A stretch of DNA of 64,000 nt from RPQJ01 sp041910015. Its GTDB lineage: Bacteria > Pseudomonadota > Gammaproteobacteria > Steroidobacterales > Steroidobacteraceae. Position numbers and translations under genes: made by a program. The notes under the pieces are model-generated. The model saw nothing but the letters and a program-made list of their open reading frames with translations, was not told the DNA's origin and searched no databases. Position 1 is the stretch's first letter. Every line of letters begins with the position of its first letter. The stretch covers positions 118,356-182,355 of the forward strand of contig JAYRRR010000001.1 of NCBI GenBank assembly GCA_041910015.1, in the 5' to 3' direction. Shown here piece after piece: positions 60,676 through 64,000 of this stretch.

Positions 60676-62184
60676 CTACGACGATACGTCGGCAAACTGC
60701 TGCTTGAGCACCCTCCGCAACACCTTGCCCATCTCGTTGTACGGCAGCTGATCGAGCCGACGGATCACGGTTGGCACCCGCGACGAGCGCAGCCGCTGCT
60801 TGACCCAGTCCTGCAGTTCCGCGTCCGTGGCCTCGGCGCCGTCCTTGAAGACCACCACGGCACCCACCGCCTCGCCCCACTGCCGGTCAGGCACGGCGAC
60901 CACGGCCACGTCGGACACGGCGGGGTGCTCGAGCAGCACGTCCTCGATCTCGCCGGGCGAAATGTTCTCCCCGCCGCGGACGATCACGTCGTCGGCGCGA
61001 CCTTCGAGATAGACGTAACCGAATTCGTCGATCTGACCGCGATCGCGGGTCGGGAACCAGCCGTCGGAGTCGAGCAGGCTGCCCTGCTCCAGGTACTCGC
61101 CGGCCACCTGCTCGCCACGCACGAAGATCTCGCCGGCCTGGCCGGGCGCGAGCACGTCACCGCGCTCGCCGCGCACCTGCAACTCGATCGTCGGCACTGG
61201 CCGGCCGACCGACGCGAGCCGCCGGCGGACCCGCGGATCCTGGCTTTCAAAGCCGCTCCGATGGTCGTCGGGGCCGAGCAGACAGATCGTCGAGCTCGTC
61301 TCGGTCAGGCCGTAAGCGTTGGTGAAATCCACGCCTGGGAAATGACGCATGGCGAGTTCGATCACGGCCAGCGGCATCTTGCCGCCGCCGTAGGCGATCG
61401 CCCGCAGTGACGGCACGCCGGCGCGACCACCTTCCTGCTCGAGGTGATCGACGATCCGCGACAGCATCGTCGGCACCACGAACGCATTGGTGACGTTCTC
61501 GGTACGGCACAGCCGCAGCCAGGTCGCGGCATCGAAATTCGGCAGCTGCACCATGCGGCGCCCCGCATAGGTCGAGCTCAGCACCGCCGAGATGCCGGCG
61601 ATGTGATACGGGGGCACGGCGATGAGGATCGCGTCATCCTCGCCGGCCGAGGCGAACTCCACCGTGCCGAGCACGTACGACATCAGGTTCTGGTGACGCA
61701 GCACCGCGGCCTTGGGCTTGCCGGTCGTGCCGCTCGTGAAGAGCTGGATGGCAGTGTCGTGCGGTGCGCCCGGCGCCGACACCGGCTCGGGCGTGAACGA
61801 CAGGGCGAGGCGCTGGAACTCGCCACGCAGCATCACCTTGACGCCCGAGGGCACCTCGAGCGGCGCGAGCACCACCTCGTCGCTGATGAGCAGCGCAGGC
61901 GCGATACGACGAAGCAGCGACTCCAGCTCCGGCCTGGTGAGCCGGTAGTTCATCGGCACATAAGGCACGCCGGCGTAGGCTGCCGCGAACAGCGCGATCG
62001 GCACGGCCGGGCTGTTGACATCGAGCACGCCGAGGTACGCGACCTTGGCGTCGCGGATGACCTCCGCGCCGGCGCGCGCGGCGGTCAACAGGTCGGCGTA
62101 GCTGAGGTGCAGGCCGCCCGAGCTGACGGCGATGCGCTGCGGATGGCACTCGGCCGCCATCTCCAGCGCCATGGCCAGGTTCAT
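60676..62184 (-). CDS. AMP-forming acyl-CoA synthetase
   Basis: A 502-aa ANL ligase: LFTSGTTGKPKAAVLRHQ (P-loop), TNAYGLTETSSTICL (A5), YVYLEGRADDVIVRGGENISPGE (hinge) and LPYNEMGKVLRRVLKQQ with the catalytic Lys. Complete and likely active. Starts 4 bp after the small Cys-protein stop, making them one unit with the LLM gene. Related to long/medium-chain or bile-acid-type ligases; substrate unknown. Confidence 0.92.
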   Translation of the reverse strand: MNLAMALEMAAECHPQRIAVSSGGLHLSYADLLTAARAGAEVIRDAKVAYLGVLDVNSPAVPIALFAAAYAGVPYVPMNYRLTRPELESLLRRIAPALLISDEVVLAPLEVPSGVKVMLRGEFQRLALSFTPEPVSAPGAPHDTAIQLFTSGTTGKPKAAVLRHQNLMSYVLGTVEFASAGEDDAILIAVPPYHIAGISAVLSSTYAGRRMVQLPNFDAATWLRLCRTENVTNAFVVPTMLSRIVDHLEQEGGRAGVPSLRAIAYGGGKMPLAVIELAMRHFPGVDFTNAYGLTETSSTICLLGPDDHRSGFESQDPRVRRRLASVGRPVPTIELQVRGERGDVLAPGQAGEIFVRGEQVAGEYLEQGSLLDSDGWFPTRDRGQIDEFGYVYLEGRADDVIVRGGENISPGEIEDVLLEHPAVSDVAVVAVPDRQWGEAVGAVVVFKDGAEATDAELQDWVKQRLRSSRVPTVIRRLDQLPYNEMGKVLRRVLKQQFADVSS

Positions 62185-62187
62185 GGG

Positions 62188-62496
62188 CTAGTCCGAGGAC
62201 GGCAGTGCTTTGGTCTGCTTGACCGACAGCGCTTCACCGTCGACCGCCAGTTCTCCCTTGCCGCCCTTGGTGCACAGCAGTTCGACGGCATCGGCGGCAT
62301 TCACGTAACGCTTGCCGACGAGCGCGACCTGCCCCGCCGTACCAGCATGCGCTCCCGGCGTCTTCGCCGCGTCCATCGCGACCATCTCGACACCGCCGCA
62401 GGTGAGCGCCACCTCGGCCGGCACCGTACGCACGACCATGACTTCCGTATCGCACACGGCGCACTTGGCACGCGTACCTGCCTTCAGCAACCTCAT
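62188..62496 (-). CDS. small four-cysteine protein, likely zinc-binding
   Basis: A 102-aa protein. It has CAVCDTEVMVV (Cys12, Cys15) followed by LTCGGVEM (Cys33) and LLCTKGGKG (Cys75). The four Cys could bind one zinc or iron. The opening RLLKAGTRAKCAVCDTEV is typical of small rubredoxin/zinc-ribbon proteins. It directly precedes the acyl-CoA synthetase, so may assist or regulate it. Function unassigned. The palindrome copy 8 lies 99 bp before its start. Confidence 0.72.
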   Translation of the reverse strand: MRLLKAGTRAKCAVCDTEVMVVRTVPAEVALTCGGVEMVAMDAAKTPGAHAGTAGQVALVGKRYVNAADAVELLCTKGGKGELAVDGEALSVKQTKALPSSD

Positions 62497-62595
62497 CGTG
62501 ACTCCTGCGGTGTTCCGGGACGAATACGTCGTCGATCCGGCTGCACAGCGACTGCGCAGTGGCCGTCAGTTTGTCCGCCGGACGGTCTTCCCATC

Positions 62596-62613
62596 ATCGT
62601 CCACCTGGACTAT
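62596..62613 (-). promoter_or_regulatory. 18-bp palindromic element, copy 8
   Basis: Reads ATAGTCCAGGTGGACGAT toward the small Cys-protein / acyl-CoA synthetase / LLM unit, 99 bp before its start. Its core GTCCAGGTGGAC is a 12-bp inverted repeat apart from the central pair. In the 167-bp divergent spacer with the following CoA-transferase gene. Confidence 0.6.
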
Positions 62614-62663
62614 CCGGAACGAGGCCGGTTGCCGCGATCCTTGCGCGACAGAATAATCCCCCG

Positions 62664-64000
62664 ATGGATGCCGACCCCGCGCCCGGTTCGCGGCTGCCGC
62701 TGGCCAACCGGTCGCTGCGTGTACCGGGGCGCGGCATCGCGACGGCCTATGCGCGCGCACTGCTCGAGTCGCTTGGGGCGACGGTCACGGCAGTGCCCGG
62801 TCCGGACGATGTCGAGCCACCGATCGCCTGGGCGCGCAGCGGCCTGATGGCCCTGACCGGCCCCGCCGATGGAGACGCGCAGATGTGCCCCGTACCGCTG
62901 GCGAGCTGCGCCGACGGGGTCGTCCAGGCGCTGCGTTGCCTCGCGCCCGCGGGTGGAACGGACGTGTTGCCCGACGGTTCGGCCTTGCTCGGCGAGCGCG
63001 CCGCCATCGCCGGACTGCGACGCCACGGTGCCATCTCCCCCGGCGGCGGCTGTCGGTTGCTGCGGGCCGTCGATGGCTGGTTCGCGATCACGCTCGCGCG
63101 TGACCTGGACTGGGCCGACGTGCCCGCCTGGCTCGAGGCCGATGGCGTCGCGACCTGGGACACCGTGGCGGCCGTGGTCGCGACGCGACGCGTCGGGACA
63201 CTGGTCGAGCGCGCACGGCTGCTGGGTCTCGCGGCCTGCACCTCGGTGCTGCCGGACCCCATTCCGCGACCATGGTTCAGCGCCAGCCGCCATGGCGCGC
63301 CGGCGCCGCGCGGCCGACCCATCGACACGCTGCGCGTACTCGATCTCTCGTCGCTGTGGGCGGGGCCCTTGTGCTCGCACCTGCTGCAACTGCTCGGCGC
63401 GCGCGTCGTCAAGGTCGAGACCCGCGGGCGGCCCGACGGCGCCCGCAACGGACCGGCCGCATTCCACGACCTGCTCAACGCCGGCAAGCGCAGTGTGGCG
63501 CTGGACTTCGACCGTGCCGGCATGGCGAGACTGCAAGCGCTGATCGACCGGTCCGACGTGGTGATCGAAGGTTCGCGACCGCGCGCCCTGCGTCAGCTCG
63601 GGATCGTCGCCGAGGATTGCATCGCACGGCGGACGGGACTGACGTGGGTCAGTATCACCGGCTACGGCCGCACGGAACCGGATTGCGGCTGGACGGCGTT
63701 CGGCGATGATGCCGGCGTGGCGGCCGGCCTGTCCGCGCTGCTGCAGGACGTGACGGGACGACCGTTGATCTGCGGCGATGCGATCGCCGACCCGCTCGCG
63801 GGCATGCACGCCGCGCTGGCGGCACTCGCGGGTCATCGCGGTGGCGGCGGCCTGTTGCTGTCGTTGCCGCTGAGGGACGTCGCCGCCCATTGCGCCACGT
63901 TCGCGAGCCCGGTCGATTCGTTGGTGAGGCGCCAACGCTGGGCGTCGTGGACCGCGGTGGCGCGCGCTGCGCGGCTCGACGCGACGGCGCCCGCTGCGCG
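62664..64000 (+). CDS. two-domain CaiB/BaiF CoA-transferase-like protein (3' end beyond window)
   Basis: The 445 visible residues begin at an ATG (MDADPAPGSRLPLANRSLR). A roughly 210-residue N-terminal part is a degenerate CaiB-like lobe (GIATAYARALLESLGATVTAVPGP). A second lobe opens at RVLDLSSLWAGPLCSHLLQLLGARVVKVE, continues SITGYG and reaches ICGDAIADPLAGMHAAL, which carries the probable Asp nucleophile. Duplicated or fused CaiB proteins exist in steroid and terpenoid clusters. It runs off the right edge. Confidence 0.78.
   Translation, partial: MDADPAPGSRLPLANRSLRVPGRGIATAYARALLESLGATVTAVPGPDDVEPPIAWARSGLMALTGPADGDAQMCPVPLASCADGVVQALRCLAPAGGTDVLPDGSALLGERAAIAGLRRHGAISPGGGCRLLRAVDGWFAITLARDLDWADVPAWLEADGVATWDTVAAVVATRRVGTLVERARLLGLAACTSVLPDPIPRPWFSASRHGAPAPRGRPIDTLRVLDLSSLWAGPLCSHLLQLLGARVVKVETRGRPDGARNGPAAFHDLLNAGKRSVALDFDRAGMARLQALIDRSDVVIEGSRPRALRQLGIVAEDCIARRTGLTWVSITGYGRTEPDCGWTAFGDDAGVAAGLSALLQDVTGRPLICGDAIADPLAGMHAALAALAGHRGGGGLLLSLPLRDVAAHCATFASPVDSLVRRQRWASWTAVARAARLDATAPAA

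Noticed and set aside
1..64000. CRISPR arrays, tRNA, rRNA, riboswitches
   Set aside because: None seen on reading both strands.

Overview
This 64-kb window is a dense, high-GC (about two thirds G+C) block of catabolic genes from a Gram-negative bacterium. The Gram-negative call rests on a complete TonB-dependent outer-membrane receptor with a signal peptide. Gene style (LuxR- and LysR-type regulators, paired acyl-CoA dehydrogenases, LLM flavin oxidoreductases, MaoC hydratases) suggests a proteobacterial degrader of steroids, terpenoids or hydrocarbons. A glycyl radical enzyme and an acetone-carboxylase-type ketone carboxylase point to a facultative anaerobe. The taxon is inference; no rRNA, tRNA or housekeeping gene is present.

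Region 1 (1-19127, minus strand) reads as one long transcription unit. From upstream to downstream it encodes an acetone-carboxylase-like complex (beta, alpha, gamma), an alpha-methylacyl-CoA racemase-like protein, two MaoC-type hydratase halves, a nitronate-monooxygenase-family protein, a fused family I CoA-transferase/hydrolase, an LLM oxidoreductase, an orphan molybdenum hydroxylase large subunit, an amidohydrolase, a phosphotransferase, an acyl-CoA dehydrogenase, an SDR and an acyl-CoA synthetase cut by the window edge. Many of these genes overlap by 4 bp.

Region 2 (19340-34458) holds three small plus-strand units: crotonase plus mesaconyl-CoA-hydratase-like, a CMD-family protein, and a beta-hydroxyacid dehydrogenase. 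It also holds minus-strand units: a crotonase and a SnoaL-like protein; four acyl-CoA dehydrogenases in two large/small pairs; a CaiB/BaiF transferase with an amidohydrolase; a LuxR-type regulator; and a SnoaL-like protein with an LLM oxidoreductase.

Region 3 (34719-40029) is an apparently non-catabolic plus-strand trio, TPR protein - DUF4037 nucleotidyltransferase-fold protein - DUF4125 protein. It is followed by a YtcJ-like amidohydrolase, an NAD-dependent epimerase and a small ABA-sandwich-like protein.

Region 4 (40078-46335) holds a two-domain hydratase, a LysR regulator and a glycyl radical enzyme with its radical-SAM activase, separated by a strong intercistronic hairpin. Region 5 (46387-53853) holds a DUF2889 protein, a CocE/NonD hydrolase with Cys in place of the nucleophile Ser, a crotonase, an acyl-CoA synthetase and the TonB receptor. 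Region 6 (54148-64000) holds a complete FAD / 2Fe-2S / Mo hydroxylase operon with an LLM oxidoreductase, an LRAT-domain protein, an LLM / acyl-CoA synthetase / small Cys-protein unit, and a truncated CoA-transferase.

The unifying observation is an 18-bp palindromic element (NNNGTCYRNNYRGACGAT-like). Eight copies lie in non-coding DNA, each pointing toward a catabolic transcription unit. It looks like the operator of one regulon spanning the window, and the LuxR-type protein encoded here is a candidate binder. Most genes fit activation of an acid or ketone to a CoA thioester, ring or side-chain hydroxylation, and beta-oxidation of a branched or alicyclic compound. The substrate itself cannot be read from the sequence.
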